This document shows, one piece after another, positions 35,526 to 44,719 of a stretch of DNA of 64,000 nucleotides; the stretch's first letter is position 1; every line of letters starts with the position of its first letter. The notes under the pieces are model-generated. The model was not told the origin of the DNA, did no database searches, and worked only from the letters and a program-made list of their open reading frames with translations. Position numbers and translations under genes: made by a program. Source of the stretch: Promethearchaeota archaeon (GTDB taxonomy: Archaea > Asgardarchaeota > Lokiarchaeia > Sigyniarchaeales > SOKP01); the NCBI GenBank assembly GCA_016839705.1, contig JAEOTR010000053.1, positions 37,878-101,877 of the forward strand, read 5' to 3'.

Positions 35526-37391
35526 ATGAATATGAAACCAAAAGATATTATTATTAGAATAGTCACTGCTCTTGTTATAGCTATTTTTATGTTATATGGT
35601 GGTTTAGTGTTGTGTCATTTTCTAACTTATAGCATGGTAGATGTGGAGTTATTAGAACAACAAATGGTTATGTCTCTTTTAAGTCCAGGTCCAATCACAC
35701 AAGAAAATTATGATAATATGTTAGAAGTAGTTGTAGAAATATTGGATGGATGGGGATTCTATGATCCATGGGATGTTCAATTTGGAAAATATTTAAACAA
35801 GATGTTTACTGGGGATTGGCATGATTCTTATGCACTTTTAAGGGGAGAAAAAGTGTCTATACTAATTACACCAGCAATTTTCCGAATGATTGAAGTTATG
35901 ATATTACCAATTATCCTTGGGGTAACGATTGGAATTATCTTAGGAAGAATATCAAAAAGAAATAGACATAAATGGAAGGATCAGGTTATTCAAATATTTA
36001 CCATGATCGGGTTATCAGTACCAGTATTTTTTCTGGGAATTTTTTTTCAGTATAATTTCTCATATCAATCTGGTGTGTTTGATGCAATTGGATATAAAAG
36101 TTCTACCTTATTAGATCCTCCTTTCAAAACGGGTTTCATGATATTGGATTCAATTTTAGATGGAAACTGGAATTTAGCTTTTGATATTACGGGACATTAT
36201 ATTTTACCAACTAGCGTTTTGACTATAGCAATTATTGCTCTTGTGACGAGACTCACACGTTCTAGACAGCGTTTTAGCTCAACTTTTACAAATACACTAG
36301 TAATAGGTTTCAATTTTGGATTAATTTTTGCTTATACCCTTGTGATAGATATTGTATTTACTATATCGGGAATAAGTGGGTTATTTTTGCAATCATTCTT
36401 CCAACTAGATTTTTTCGTATTGTTCCCAGTAGTATTTTTATTTATATTTATTTTCGTTATAGGTATATTTATTCTAAATATTGTTATTTTAATTATTGGA
36501 ATCCCATCAGAGGAGCAAAAAATTGAAGTAAGTTCTACAAGAAATCCCTTGAACTACAAATCACCAATAATGATAATTGGACTGTTTCTAACAGGTGTTA
36601 TGATTGTTATCACATTAGTTCCCGAATGGATTTCAGGATTCTCTATGGGTGCAGCTAAAGCGCCAGCACCAGGGGCATGGGATCCGCCATCTGCAAGTCA
36701 TCTCTTAGGTCAAACTGTTTTAGGGGGTGATGTATTAGCTATTATTATATGGGGGACTCACGATGCTGTACTGTTTGGATTAGGGGCAGTGTTGATTGGA
36801 TTGATAGGAGGAGCGATATTTGGTGTTGTTGCTAGCTTACACCGATGGATATGTAAAGGAATAATGGGATTAATGATAATTTTTTATCTTCTTCCTGGTT
36901 TTCTTATATTAGTTTTAGTAATTATGGTATTTCTACTTCCTCAACCAAATTATTGGATATTAATGCTAATTTCCGGAATTCTAATGATCCCTATTTTTAC
37001 TAGAGTAATGAAAAATATAATGGTGTATAAGATTTACAAAGCAAGGAGGATTATCAGTTATATCTGCCTATACACTGTACCTACAATCTTAATTTATGAA
37101 TCCCTAGGTTTTTTTGGATTCTTTCAGAATTCAGAAAGAATTAACTTAGGAAATTATTTACTTTTAGCAAAATATCACTTCACTGCACCTCATGCTATTT
37201 TTTGGCCTGGTTTTGCTATTGTTATAATGGCACTTGGATTTCTGATTTTACATTTTGAATTTCAAGATTCTATGAGAGAGGACCCTATACTTTCGCTGAA
37301 GGAAGGAAGTTTTTTTCAAAAAATCAAAACATATTTGAGTAAGTTTAAAAGGAAAGGTGAGAAAAATATCACATTATCAGATAGTGCTTAA
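35526..37391 (+). CDS. fused DppB-DppC-like membrane protein
   Basis: A 621-residue polytopic protein with about 12 membrane helices. The first half (about 1-330) follows DppB of peptide ABC transporters: a first helix, a long outside segment with FGKYLNKMFTGDWHDSY, then five helices. The second half (about 345-600) follows DppC, including SHLLGQTVLGGDVLAIIIWG, close to the family HLLGTDxLGRDVLSRIIYG. In both halves the EAA loop that contacts the ATPase looks cut short: the DppB half passes from TRSRQRFSST straight to the next helix, and the DppC half has only VYKIYKARRI. No ATPase or binding protein gene is adjacent. It may be a transporter with an unusual partner or a protein with a new role. 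Confidence 0.75.
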   Translation: MNMKPKDIIIRIVTALVIAIFMLYGGLVLCHFLTYSMVDVELLEQQMVMSLLSPGPITQENYDNMLEVVVEILDGWGFYDPWDVQFGKYLNKMFTGDWHDSYALLRGEKVSILITPAIFRMIEVMILPIILGVTIGIILGRISKRNRHKWKDQVIQIFTMIGLSVPVFFLGIFFQYNFSYQSGVFDAIGYKSSTLLDPPFKTGFMILDSILDGNWNLAFDITGHYILPTSVLTIAIIALVTRLTRSRQRFSSTFTNTLVIGFNFGLIFAYTLVIDIVFTISGISGLFLQSFFQLDFFVLFPVVFLFIFIFVIGIFILNIVILIIGIPSEEQKIEVSSTRNPLNYKSPIMIIGLFLTGVMIVITLVPEWISGFSMGAAKAPAPGAWDPPSASHLLGQTVLGGDVLAIIIWGTHDAVLFGLGAVLIGLIGGAIFGVVASLHRWICKGIMGLMIIFYLLPGFLILVLVIMVFLLPQPNYWILMLISGILMIPIFTRVMKNIMVYKIYKARRIISYICLYTVPTILIYESLGFFGFFQNSERINLGNYLLLAKYHFTAPHAIFWPGFAIVIMALGFLILHFEFQDSMREDPILSLKEGSFFQKIKTYLSKFKRKGEKNITLSDSA

Positions 37392-37438
37392 TTATATGAT
37401 ATTTTCTATCTTTCTCTATTTTCTAACACAATAAATTC

Positions 37439-37447
37439 TTTATATAA
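37439..37447 (+). promoter_or_regulatory. TATA box before the CDF transporter gene
   Basis: TTTATATAA, 41 bases before ATG 37488. This implies a short leader of about 15-20 bases. Confidence 0.5.
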
Positions 37448-37487
37448 TGTCTCTTAGATTTAACTAAAAAACCATACGAAAAGAATT

Positions 37488-38399
37488 ATGAGTAAAAGTG
37501 CATATACTGACCATCTGTTTCAATTTCGCTCTGTCGAACGAAGAAGATTAATCCTATCTCTGATAATTACTATAGTTGTAATGATAGTGGAAATTATTGG
37601 TGGAATTATGACTAATAGCATTGCTTTACTTAGCGATGCAGGTCATATGTTTACCCATGCTTTCGCTATTAGCATAAGTTTATTAGCCAATTTAATTTCT
37701 AAAAAGCCACCTTGTCATCACAAAACTTTTGGGTTATATAGAGCAGAAGTTTTAGCCGCTTTTATTAATGGTTTATTTCTTGTACCCGTTGTAGGAATAA
37801 TCATTTATGAAGCAATCCTTCGATTTTTAAATCCCCAAGAAATATTTGGTTTTTATATGCTTATTGTAGCCATTATTGGATTATTTGTAAACTTAACTAG
37901 CATTTTAATACTACAGGGCAGTCAAAAGACCAGTTTAAATGTTCGAAGTGTTTTTTACCATATGATAGCTGATGCTGCTTCTTCGATCGGAATTGTGATT
38001 GTCGCCTTTATTATCATGTCTACAGGGATCGTAATACTTGACCCCCTTGTAAGTTTAGGTATATCTGTTGTAATATTATATTGGTCATGGGGAATCTTAA
38101 GAGATTCAACCCGAATACTGCTTGAGATGTCTCCGAAAGGAATGAATATAGACACAATTAGCGAAGATTTAAAAAATAATTTTCTAGAAATTATTGAGGT
38201 GGATGATGCCCATCTCTGGACGATTATTCCCGACATGCTTTTATATTCAGCCCACATTAGACTAAAAGAAGAAGAAATAAAAATTAATCATCAAGATTTA
38301 ATTTTAAGTGTAAACGAGTTTTTATCCGATAAATATAAAATCCTTGAATCTACCATACAGATCTTACCGAAGGACGTAATAAAGTCATGTAATTTCTAG
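37488..38399 (+). CDS. cation diffusion facilitator (CDF) metal transporter
   Basis: A 303-residue CDF exporter with six membrane helices and a C-terminal cytosolic domain (about 210-303). The helix 2 metal site is in SDAGHMFTHAFA, that is His-x3-His instead of the usual His-x3-Asp; helix 5 has HMIADAASS with His-x3-Asp. His-x3-His in helix 2 is, as I recall, found in DmeF-like cobalt/nickel exporters, so the ion may be Co, Ni or Zn. A cytoplasmic segment with Lys and His (SKKPPCHHKTFG) lies between helices 2 and 3. It has its own promoter. Confidence 0.9.
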   Translation: MSKSAYTDHLFQFRSVERRRLILSLIITIVVMIVEIIGGIMTNSIALLSDAGHMFTHAFAISISLLANLISKKPPCHHKTFGLYRAEVLAAFINGLFLVPVVGIIIYEAILRFLNPQEIFGFYMLIVAIIGLFVNLTSILILQGSQKTSLNVRSVFYHMIADAASSIGIVIVAFIIMSTGIVILDPLVSLGISVVILYWSWGILRDSTRILLEMSPKGMNIDTISEDLKNNFLEIIEVDDAHLWTIIPDMLLYSAHIRLKEEEIKINHQDLILSVNEFLSDKYKILESTIQILPKDVIKSCNF

Positions 38400-38429
38400 C
38401 TTTATCTATTTAAAAATATAAAAAAAACC

Positions 38430-38438
38430 TTTATATAA
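38430..38438 (+). promoter_or_regulatory. TATA box before the small membrane protein gene
   Basis: TTTATATAA preceded by AAAAAAACC, which fits BRE plus TATA. It lies 62 bases before ATG 38500. Confidence 0.5.
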
Positions 38439-38490
38439 TTTCAGAACCCAACTTTATTATCAAAAATAAATTTCGAATCAAAATCTAAAT

Positions 38491-38495
38491 GTGAT
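38491..38495 (+). promoter_or_regulatory. ribosome binding site deciding a start
   Basis: GTGAT four bases before ATG 38500 matches the archaeal consensus GGTGAT. The GTG is better read as part of the binding site than as the start codon. Confidence 0.35.
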
Positions 38496-38499
38496 CAAA

Positions 38500-38952
38500 A
38501 TGTCAGAAAATCGATCTTTAACTTTTTTTGTTGGAGCTTTAATAACAAGTGCTGTAGGTGCTATTCTACTCCTTGCTACTGATCTTGGAGGTTTCAACGG
38601 TTCTAATTATTATCTAGGAGTCTATCTATGGGGTGGAATAGGGTCATTCTCTGGAGTATATGGTATCCCAATATTATTGACGGCGTTTTTACTTCTCTAT
38701 TGTATGGCAATTTCTATATTAGTTCTTAAATTCCCCGAAAAAATTCCAGATAAAAAATATATTAAATATGGATTATACGCTGCTGCGGCTGCCTTTATTC
38801 TTACAATTATTAATGGGGCAATTTTTGCTATTGTAGCAACAGATGAGGAATGGTGGTGGTGGTTTGATGCAGGATTTTACGGGGGAGTCATTGGTGGATT
38901 GTTAACAGCAGTATTTTATTATATGGGTGAAAAGGAAGTAGTACTACCTTAA
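38500..38952 (+). CDS. four-helix membrane protein, unknown function
   Basis: A 150-residue membrane protein with four likely helices, at about 9-28, 43-68, 85-108 and 120-143. A run of four Trp (EEWWWWFDAGF) precedes the last helix. No family is recognised. ATG 38500 is preferred over GTG 38491. A T-rich stretch at 38957-38970 follows the stop. Confidence 0.6.
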   Translation: MSENRSLTFFVGALITSAVGAILLLATDLGGFNGSNYYLGVYLWGGIGSFSGVYGIPILLTAFLLLYCMAISILVLKFPEKIPDKKYIKYGLYAAAAAFILTIINGAIFAIVATDEEWWWWFDAGFYGGVIGGLLTAVFYYMGEKEVVLP

Positions 38953-38956
38953 AATC

Positions 38957-38970
38957 TTTTTTTTTATTTT
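38957..38970 (+). terminator. T-rich terminator
   Basis: A run of nine T followed by ATTTT, five bases after the stop codon of the small membrane protein. Confidence 0.4.
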
Positions 38971-39071
38971 ATTAAACTGTACAAAAGACTTTTAAGGAAA
39001 ATAAGCTTCAATTTTTTTATCAAATTAAAACAAATTTGAAAGAAAAGCTAATTGTTAGAACTCTTTAAAAG

Positions 39072-39080
39072 TTTTTATAC
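39072..39080 (+). promoter_or_regulatory. TATA box before the first SDR gene
   Basis: TTTTTATAC preceded by TTAAAAG, 46 bases before ATG 39126. Confidence 0.4.
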
Positions 39081-39125
39081 ATGATTTCACTTCTTAAATT
39101 AATATTAGTTTTGGTTTGAAAATTT

Positions 39126-40037
39126 ATGAAAGATTTGAAAGGAAAAAATTGTTTTATAACAGGTGCTGCGAGTTCTAAAGGGATAGGTCGCTCTTTAGCA
39201 ATTGAGCTTGCGAGAGAAGGAATGAATATGTATATAACAGATATAGACATGGAAGGTTTAGAAAATGTGAAAAAAGAGATCGAGGAACTCGGAGTAAAGG
39301 TGTTCACTGCTAAATGTGATGTCTCCAAGTTTGAAGATTGGAAAAAATGTGAAGAAGATTTTAGATCCAGTCTAGGAGATATTGATTTACTTATAAATAA
39401 TGCGGGGATTGCTATTGGTGGAAGTATCCTAGAACTTGAGTTAGAAGATTGGGAAAAAGTACTTGGTATAAACTTGTGGAGTATTATCTATTCGTTAAAA
39501 ACCTTCGTTCCTAAAATGATGGCAAAAGGATCGGGTCACCTAGTAAATGTGGCATCGGGAGCGGGAATATTGGGATCTTCAGAGCCTCTCCCTTATGTTA
39601 CATCAAAATTCGCGATTGTAGGAATGTCTGAGGCTTTATTTGGCAACCTTCATGGTTTTGGCATAAATGTATCAATAATTCTCCCTTGGGTTATAGCTAC
39701 TAATATATGGACATCGTCTGAAGTGAGAGTACCTCAGAAACTTATGGAAGATTTTGGGGCTCAAAAGATAGAAGAAATTACCCAGAAAGCTAGAGAAGGT
39801 TTCATTGAAAATGCGGTTTCACCTGATGAAGTAGCAAAAATATATGTAAAAGAAATTAAAGAAAATAAATTATATATCTGTGATAACAAAGATTACTTCA
39901 ATATTCTTGAATTAAAAGGTAAACCAGATCAATATGAAAGGGCACTTAAATTCATGCATGCGCAAAGTGCAAAAAATACGAGGGATATGTATCATAAAGC
40001 TGGAATAAAGATTGAAGATTATAGGAAATTCTTTTGA
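39126..40037 (+). CDS. short-chain dehydrogenase/reductase, copy 1
   Basis: A 303-residue SDR that should oxidise an alcohol or reduce a ketone with NAD(P). The nucleotide motif is TGAASSKGIG, two residues longer than in its paralogues. Asp in DIDMEG after the second strand favours NAD. NNAG, the catalytic Ser in NVASGAG and Tyr-x3-Lys in YVTSKFA are intact. The C-terminal part is longer than in classical SDRs. It is followed after 12 bases by a second SDR gene with its own GAGGTG ribosome binding site, so the two are one operon. Substrate unknown. Confidence 0.9.
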   Translation: MKDLKGKNCFITGAASSKGIGRSLAIELAREGMNMYITDIDMEGLENVKKEIEELGVKVFTAKCDVSKFEDWKKCEEDFRSSLGDIDLLINNAGIAIGGSILELELEDWEKVLGINLWSIIYSLKTFVPKMMAKGSGHLVNVASGAGILGSSEPLPYVTSKFAIVGMSEALFGNLHGFGINVSIILPWVIATNIWTSSEVRVPQKLMEDFGAQKIEEITQKAREGFIENAVSPDEVAKIYVKEIKENKLYICDNKDYFNILELKGKPDQYERALKFMHAQSAKNTRDMYHKAGIKIEDYRKFF

Positions 40038-40049
40038 GGTGGAAAAAAT

Positions 40050-40910
40050 ATGAAAGAATTTAAGGATAAAGTGGCGGTAATTACCGGTGCTGCAAGTGGT
40101 ATCGGTATGGAATTAGCTAGATTATGTGCTAAAGAGGGAATGAAAGTTGTCATAGCAGATATTGACAAAAAAAGATTACCTCGTGTAGAAAGAAGAATGA
40201 GACGCGAAGGAGCTACAGTATTAGGTGTTACAACAGATGCATCCCAACGAGAAGAACTTGAAAAGTTGGCTCAAATAACGCTTGATACGTACGGTGAAGT
40301 TCATTTATTAGTAAATAATGCCGCAGTGGGTAATACTAAATACACATGGAATTATACATTAAAAGATTGGGAATGGCAACTTGGAGTAGACCTCCTCAGT
40401 GTAATACATGGGATAAGGATTTTCATACCAATTATGTTAAAACAAGATAATGAATGTCATATTGTTAATGTTTCATCAATGGAAGGTTTAATGAAAGGAA
40501 GTGGCCCGGGAGGTGCAATTTATGGTTTATCAAAACATGCAATTGTTTCTCTCACTGAAACTTTAAGCATTGAATTAGAAGCGATAGAAGCGAAACTGAA
40601 AGTGTCAGTTGTCTGTCCAGGGTATGTTTCAACAAGAATACATTTCGGTGATGTCCATCGACCTGAAAAATTTCATAATGCCCCAGAAGAGCAAACTGGA
40701 GATACTAGAAATCAGGATATCTACTCAAAATTAGATTTTAATATTGAAGAGGCTTTAACACAATCTCCTACGATTACTCCCGAAAGAGCTGCGGAAATAA
40801 TACTAGACGAAATTAAACAGGACAAATTATATATTCTTACCCATAAAGATGATTTCATGAAAGGTCGAGTTAAACAAAGATTTGATGGAATTCTTGAGGC
40901 ATTTGATTAA
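40050..40910 (+). CDS. short-chain dehydrogenase/reductase, copy 2
   Basis: A 286-residue SDR with TGAASGIG, DIDKK (NAD-type Asp), NNAA, catalytic Ser in NVSSMEG and YGLSKHA carrying Tyr-x3-Lys. The C-terminal region with PERAAEIILDEIKQDKLYILTH is like copies 1 and 3, showing common descent within this locus. It lies in an operon behind copy 1. Probable role: 3-hydroxyacyl or alcohol oxidation, suggested only by the acyl-CoA genes nearby. Confidence 0.9.
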   Translation: MKEFKDKVAVITGAASGIGMELARLCAKEGMKVVIADIDKKRLPRVERRMRREGATVLGVTTDASQREELEKLAQITLDTYGEVHLLVNNAAVGNTKYTWNYTLKDWEWQLGVDLLSVIHGIRIFIPIMLKQDNECHIVNVSSMEGLMKGSGPGGAIYGLSKHAIVSLTETLSIELEAIEAKLKVSVVCPGYVSTRIHFGDVHRPEKFHNAPEEQTGDTRNQDIYSKLDFNIEEALTQSPTITPERAAEIILDEIKQDKLYILTHKDDFMKGRVKQRFDGILEAFD

Positions 40911-40992
40911 ATATTATAGTAAAACAAAATTTTCAATTATAAGTAAACCTAAAATAAAGCCAGAGCACCTAAAATTATTCAAATAAAAGGAA

Positions 40993-41997
40993 TCAAGGTT
41001 TTATTAAAACCTTAATTGACTCATCTGTGTTACATTGAGTTTCAAAAGCTTCTTTAGCTTTATCCAAAGGAAATTCATGAGTAATAATTTTAGATTGATC
41101 CACTTTCTTATTCTGAAGTAATTCTAAAGATTTTTGAACTGACTCAGGAGTAAAACCAAACGATCCCAATAAAGTTATTTGTTTAGTAACCACTTCCATA
41201 AAACTAAGGGGAACAATATCTTCAAATAATCCATGTATCACGATCCTCCCTGTGTTTGGACTTGCCATAATAACTGCTTGCTGAAGGACTATAGAACCTT
41301 TTTGGTCTTTCACGTATCCTACACAGTCAAATATAACATCCACTTTAGGCATACTTATGGTTGGTATTATTGGAAAAGGTACAGATTCAACTAATCTTTT
41401 TATTTTTACTAGTGGGTTATTTTTTCTGGCATTAATAACCTCATCAGCCCCTATCTGCTTTGCTGTATTTAAACGAAAATCTGATAAATCAATTGCTATA
41501 AGTTTATTTATAGGTAAATCAAGAGCTTTCAAGCATTGAATTATACCTAATCCTATTGTTCCTGTTCCAAATACAACAACATTCTCTTCTCTAGAAGGAT
41601 TACCTTTCATCAGTGCATAATAGGAATTGCTTAAGGGTTCAAGAAGTGATGCTTCTTCATATGAAACCTCTGGGGGTATTTTAATTACATTTCGAACAGG
41701 AGCATATTCTGCCATACCCCCACTATTAAATGCTACAACTCTATCTCCTTCCTTGACGTCTTTGACTTTACTCCCTATTTCTTCTACATAGCCACTAAGT
41801 TCATGACCAGGTATTCCACCTTTTGCTAATGGTCTTAAAAGAGCTACAGAAAACATATTCAGTTTATACATATGTAAATCTGACCCGCAGATGCCACAAG
41901 CCTTGACTTTGATAAGAATTTCATCGTCTTGAATTCTTGGCATCTCAACTTCTTCTATTCTAATATCTTTCACGCCATAAAAAACTGCTGCTTTCAT
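40993..41997 (-). CDS. zinc-type alcohol dehydrogenase (MDR family)
   Basis: A 334-residue medium-chain dehydrogenase. Catalytic zinc ligands are Cys37 in CGICGSD, the GHE motif (His66, Glu67), and Glu in LLEPLSN. The Rossmann motif is FGTGTIGLG. The four-Cys structural zinc loop is absent: the chain goes from VVAFNSGGMAEYAP without Cys. It is about ten residues shorter than classical enzymes. It probably oxidises a secondary or polyol alcohol with NAD(P). It is on the minus strand between two SDR genes, facing away from copy 3. Confidence 0.9.
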   Translation of the reverse strand: MKAAVFYGVKDIRIEEVEMPRIQDDEILIKVKACGICGSDLHMYKLNMFSVALLRPLAKGGIPGHELSGYVEEIGSKVKDVKEGDRVVAFNSGGMAEYAPVRNVIKIPPEVSYEEASLLEPLSNSYYALMKGNPSREENVVVFGTGTIGLGIIQCLKALDLPINKLIAIDLSDFRLNTAKQIGADEVINARKNNPLVKIKRLVESVPFPIIPTISMPKVDVIFDCVGYVKDQKGSIVLQQAVIMASPNTGRIVIHGLFEDIVPLSFMEVVTKQITLLGSFGFTPESVQKSLELLQNKKVDQSKIITHEFPLDKAKEAFETQCNTDESIKVLIKP

Positions 41998-42066
41998 ATT
42001 TCTTACTATATTCTAAAAATTTCTCTCAATTAACTATCTAATATAAGATTCTTTTTTTCAAACCTA

Positions 42067-42073
42067 TTTATAC
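42067..42073 (+). promoter_or_regulatory. TATA box before the third SDR gene
   Basis: TTTATAC within AACCTATTTATACTTATATG, about 70 bases before ATG 42143. It sits in the divergent gap with the alcohol dehydrogenase gene. Confidence 0.35.
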
Positions 42074-42142
42074 TTATATGTTTGATGATTCAAAATTAGA
42101 TTCAGAAAAAAGCTTTTTATTCAATAATGCTGAATTGTAACT

Positions 42143-42985
42143 ATGAAAAGTTTTAAAGATAAAGTAGCAGTTATCACTGGCGCTGCTAATGGCATTGGGC
42201 AAGGGATTGCTTATCGATGCGGTAAAGAAGGTATGAAAGTAGTTATTTCTGATATAAATGAGAAAAGTTTAGGAAGAACGGAAAGAAAATTAAAGCGAGA
42301 AGGTACTCAAGTATTATCCCTTAAAACTGATGTTTCGAAATTCAGTGATGTTGAAAAATTGGCTGAAAAAACTCTAGAAACATTTGGTAAAGTACATTTG
42401 CTATTTAATAATGCGGGTATTGCTATACCAAGACTTTCTTGGGAGTATGAGTTAAAAGATTGGGAGAAAGTAATAGGGATAAATTTATGGGGAGTAATTT
42501 ATGGGATTAAAATATTCGTCCCTATTATGTTAAAGCAAGATATTAAATGTCATATCGTTAATACCTCATCAATGGAGGGTATAATTTCTCAAGGGATAGG
42601 AGGTGCTACATATGGAGTATGTAAGCATGCACTCGTGCATCTTTCTGAACGATTAACCCTTGAATTGGAAGAGCTTGGCTCCAAAATAGATGTATCTGTT
42701 CTCTGTCCAGGTTTTGTAGGTACAAACATTTTTGCTTCTGCGATAAAAAGCTTGTCAGAATACAGAGATGATGTTAGTGGAATAGCTGATCTTGTGAGTA
42801 AGGAGCGAGTAGAATTTTTTCAACAATTCATTGAAGAATCTCCGATGATGACATCAGAAAAAGTCGCTGATATTGTGTTTCAAGCAATAAGAAATAAGGA
42901 TCTCTATATTTTCACACATAAAGAACCAATTCTTAAAAATATGGTAAAAGAGCGATTTGATGCTATTTTAAAAGCATTTGAATAA
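42143..42985 (+). CDS. short-chain dehydrogenase/reductase, copy 3
   Basis: A 280-residue SDR closest to copy 2: the N-terminal KDKVAVITGAA and MKVVI-DI segments are nearly the same. It has TGAANGIG, NNAG, NTSSMEG with the catalytic Ser and YGVCKHA with Tyr-x3-Lys. It is separated from copy 2 by the oppositely oriented alcohol dehydrogenase gene, so that gene was probably inserted or turned after duplication. Substrate unknown. Confidence 0.9.
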   Translation: MKSFKDKVAVITGAANGIGQGIAYRCGKEGMKVVISDINEKSLGRTERKLKREGTQVLSLKTDVSKFSDVEKLAEKTLETFGKVHLLFNNAGIAIPRLSWEYELKDWEKVIGINLWGVIYGIKIFVPIMLKQDIKCHIVNTSSMEGIISQGIGGATYGVCKHALVHLSERLTLELEELGSKIDVSVLCPGFVGTNIFASAIKSLSEYRDDVSGIADLVSKERVEFFQQFIEESPMMTSEKVADIVFQAIRNKDLYIFTHKEPILKNMVKERFDAILKAFE

Positions 42986-43013
42986 TAAATTATGTATTTT
43001 TTTGAAAGGTAGA

Positions 43014-43021
43014 TTTATATA
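43014..43021 (+). promoter_or_regulatory. TATA box before the 133-residue membrane protein gene
   Basis: TTTATATA, 57 bases before ATG 43078. Confidence 0.4.
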
Positions 43022-43077
43022 TTCGAATTATCTAAGCTATTATTGTCCATTAGTCATTTTTAAGAAGGAAAAATGAA

Positions 43078-43479
43078 ATGAGCCCGATTAGTTTATATTT
43101 AATTCCGATTCTTTATATTATATATATCGCAACAACCACACTAATCTTACAGAATTTAGCAAAAAGTAATGAGTGGGACGCTTCTTTTAAAAAAGCATTT
43201 ATGGTTATCTTTATATGGATAACAATCACTTACATTATAAGTATTATAATTCAAATTATTACTGAAAATTTATCTTTTGCAGAAACACAAGTTATAGTTT
43301 CATTTTCCTTTTATATCATAACTTTAAGTTTATCTTTAGGGTCGTTTTTAATATTGGGACCTTTTATTGTAAAAAAATTTTACAACAAGGAATTTAGAGA
43401 GTCATTCTCGACGATATTAAGAGTTTTATTATATGAGGCTATAGTACAATCGGTTTTCCTTCCTCTATATTTAATTTAA
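43078..43479 (+). CDS. four-helix membrane protein, unknown function
   Basis: A 133-residue protein with four likely membrane helices, at about 3-24, 40-64, 72-97 and 110-132. It is very rich in Ile and has no recognised motif. AAGGA precedes the start. It ends 43 bases from the convergent MBL gene. Confidence 0.55.
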   Translation: MSPISLYLIPILYIIYIATTTLILQNLAKSNEWDASFKKAFMVIFIWITITYIISIIIQIITENLSFAETQVIVSFSFYIITLSLSLGSFLILGPFIVKKFYNKEFRESFSTILRVLLYEAIVQSVFLPLYLI

Positions 43480-43522
43480 TCTATCTAAATTATCATGTAG
43501 TGGATGTACGGTGATTTTCGAT

Positions 43523-44461
43523 TTAAGTTTTAATGAAATATAATCTATTATCTTTCTCAAATCGTTTTATTTTACCCTGTTCCTCTAAATAAATTAGATG
43601 ACTTAACACTTCACTAAGGGCCAACATTGTATTCATTCCATCTAAATCGTCTCCAAAGTGAATTTGTGAAATTTTATAGGGTGTCAAAGCAGTATTTTCT
43701 ATCACTTTTGTAACTTCTGCCAACCTAGTATCATGATGTTTTTTCATTTCTAAAATTCTTTTATGAGGATCATATATTATCTCTTGATGTGCGGGAAAGA
43801 TTATTTTTGGGTTCAAAGCATCTATTTTGTCAAGTGACTTCAAATAATAATCCAGAATATTAGTAAAATTAAATCTCTTTTGAATTGAAGGGCTAATCAT
43901 AGACGTGCCTATGTTTGGGGTTATTCTAGAAAGGATATGATCTCCGGCAAATAAGTACCGATTCCTCTCCTCAAACACGCAAATATGCCCTAAACTATGC
44001 CCTGGTGTCCAAATGAATTTCAATTTAGTTGAGTTAAATTTAATCTCATCATTATCTTTTAGGAGTCTGTCTGGATTGACGTATGGTATCATATTATGCA
44101 TTCTTGTTGAGAAACCAAATATGAATCTTGCTCTTTCTTCTGTTAAACCGTATTTCATTGCACGTGATAATAATTCATCAGAAGATTGCTGAATCTCATC
44201 CTCATTTTTCGGGTCAGTCATCCATTTAATTAAGCTCTGAGTAATTTCACTCATTAAAATCTGTATGTTGGGATTTTGAAGCTTTATTTCTTCCATTAAT
44301 CCGACGTGATCAGGATGTTCATGTGTGATAATAAGGTAATTAATATCTTCAATAGATAGATTTAGCTTTTGCAATTCAGAAAAGAATACTTTCTTCCATT
44401 CTGGGAAATTAAATCCCGCATCGATAAGGATATATGTATCATCAATTTTGAAAAGATACAT
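43523..44461 (-). CDS. metallo-beta-lactamase-fold hydrolase
   Basis: A 312-residue (or longer) MBL-fold hydrolase. The metal motif THEHPDHVG is complete; further ligands are in TPGHSLGHICVF, LFAGDHIL and FPAHQEI. The C-terminal part (about 235-312) is a small helical or winged domain like that of RNase-Z-unlike, glyoxalase-II-like archaeal hydrolases. In frame upstream of ATG 44461 lies INGVYRFQIDFPSP, which matches the usual first strand of the fold, but no ATG, GTG or TTG occurs before a stop at 44567-44569. The real start may be a non-standard codon or lie across a frameshift. The substrate is unknown. Confidence 0.85.
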   Translation of the reverse strand: MYLFKIDDTYILIDAGFNFPEWKKVFFSELQKLNLSIEDINYLIITHEHPDHVGLMEEIKLQNPNIQILMSEITQSLIKWMTDPKNEDEIQQSSDELLSRAMKYGLTEERARFIFGFSTRMHNMIPYVNPDRLLKDNDEIKFNSTKLKFIWTPGHSLGHICVFEERNRYLFAGDHILSRITPNIGTSMISPSIQKRFNFTNILDYYLKSLDKIDALNPKIIFPAHQEIIYDPHKRILEMKKHHDTRLAEVTKVIENTALTPYKISQIHFGDDLDGMNTMLALSEVLSHLIYLEEQGKIKRFEKDNRLYFIKT

Positions 44462-44719
44462 ACATACAAATTTTAACCCAACTGGAGAGGGGAAATCAAT
44501 CTGAAATCGGTATACTCCATTAATTTGACTTACTTCAGAGTTTGCTTTATATGAAAACAGGATGATCTAACCATTCATTTAATCTTTGAATGAAAATTTA
44601 TCAAACAATTTTTAGTTTTGCATTTAGGATTTTTTCCAATATTTTTGAAAATTATTTATAGAGAATTAAACAAATAGATGTTATAACTCAAAATAGAAAA
44701 CAAAAGAGAGGTAAAAAAT

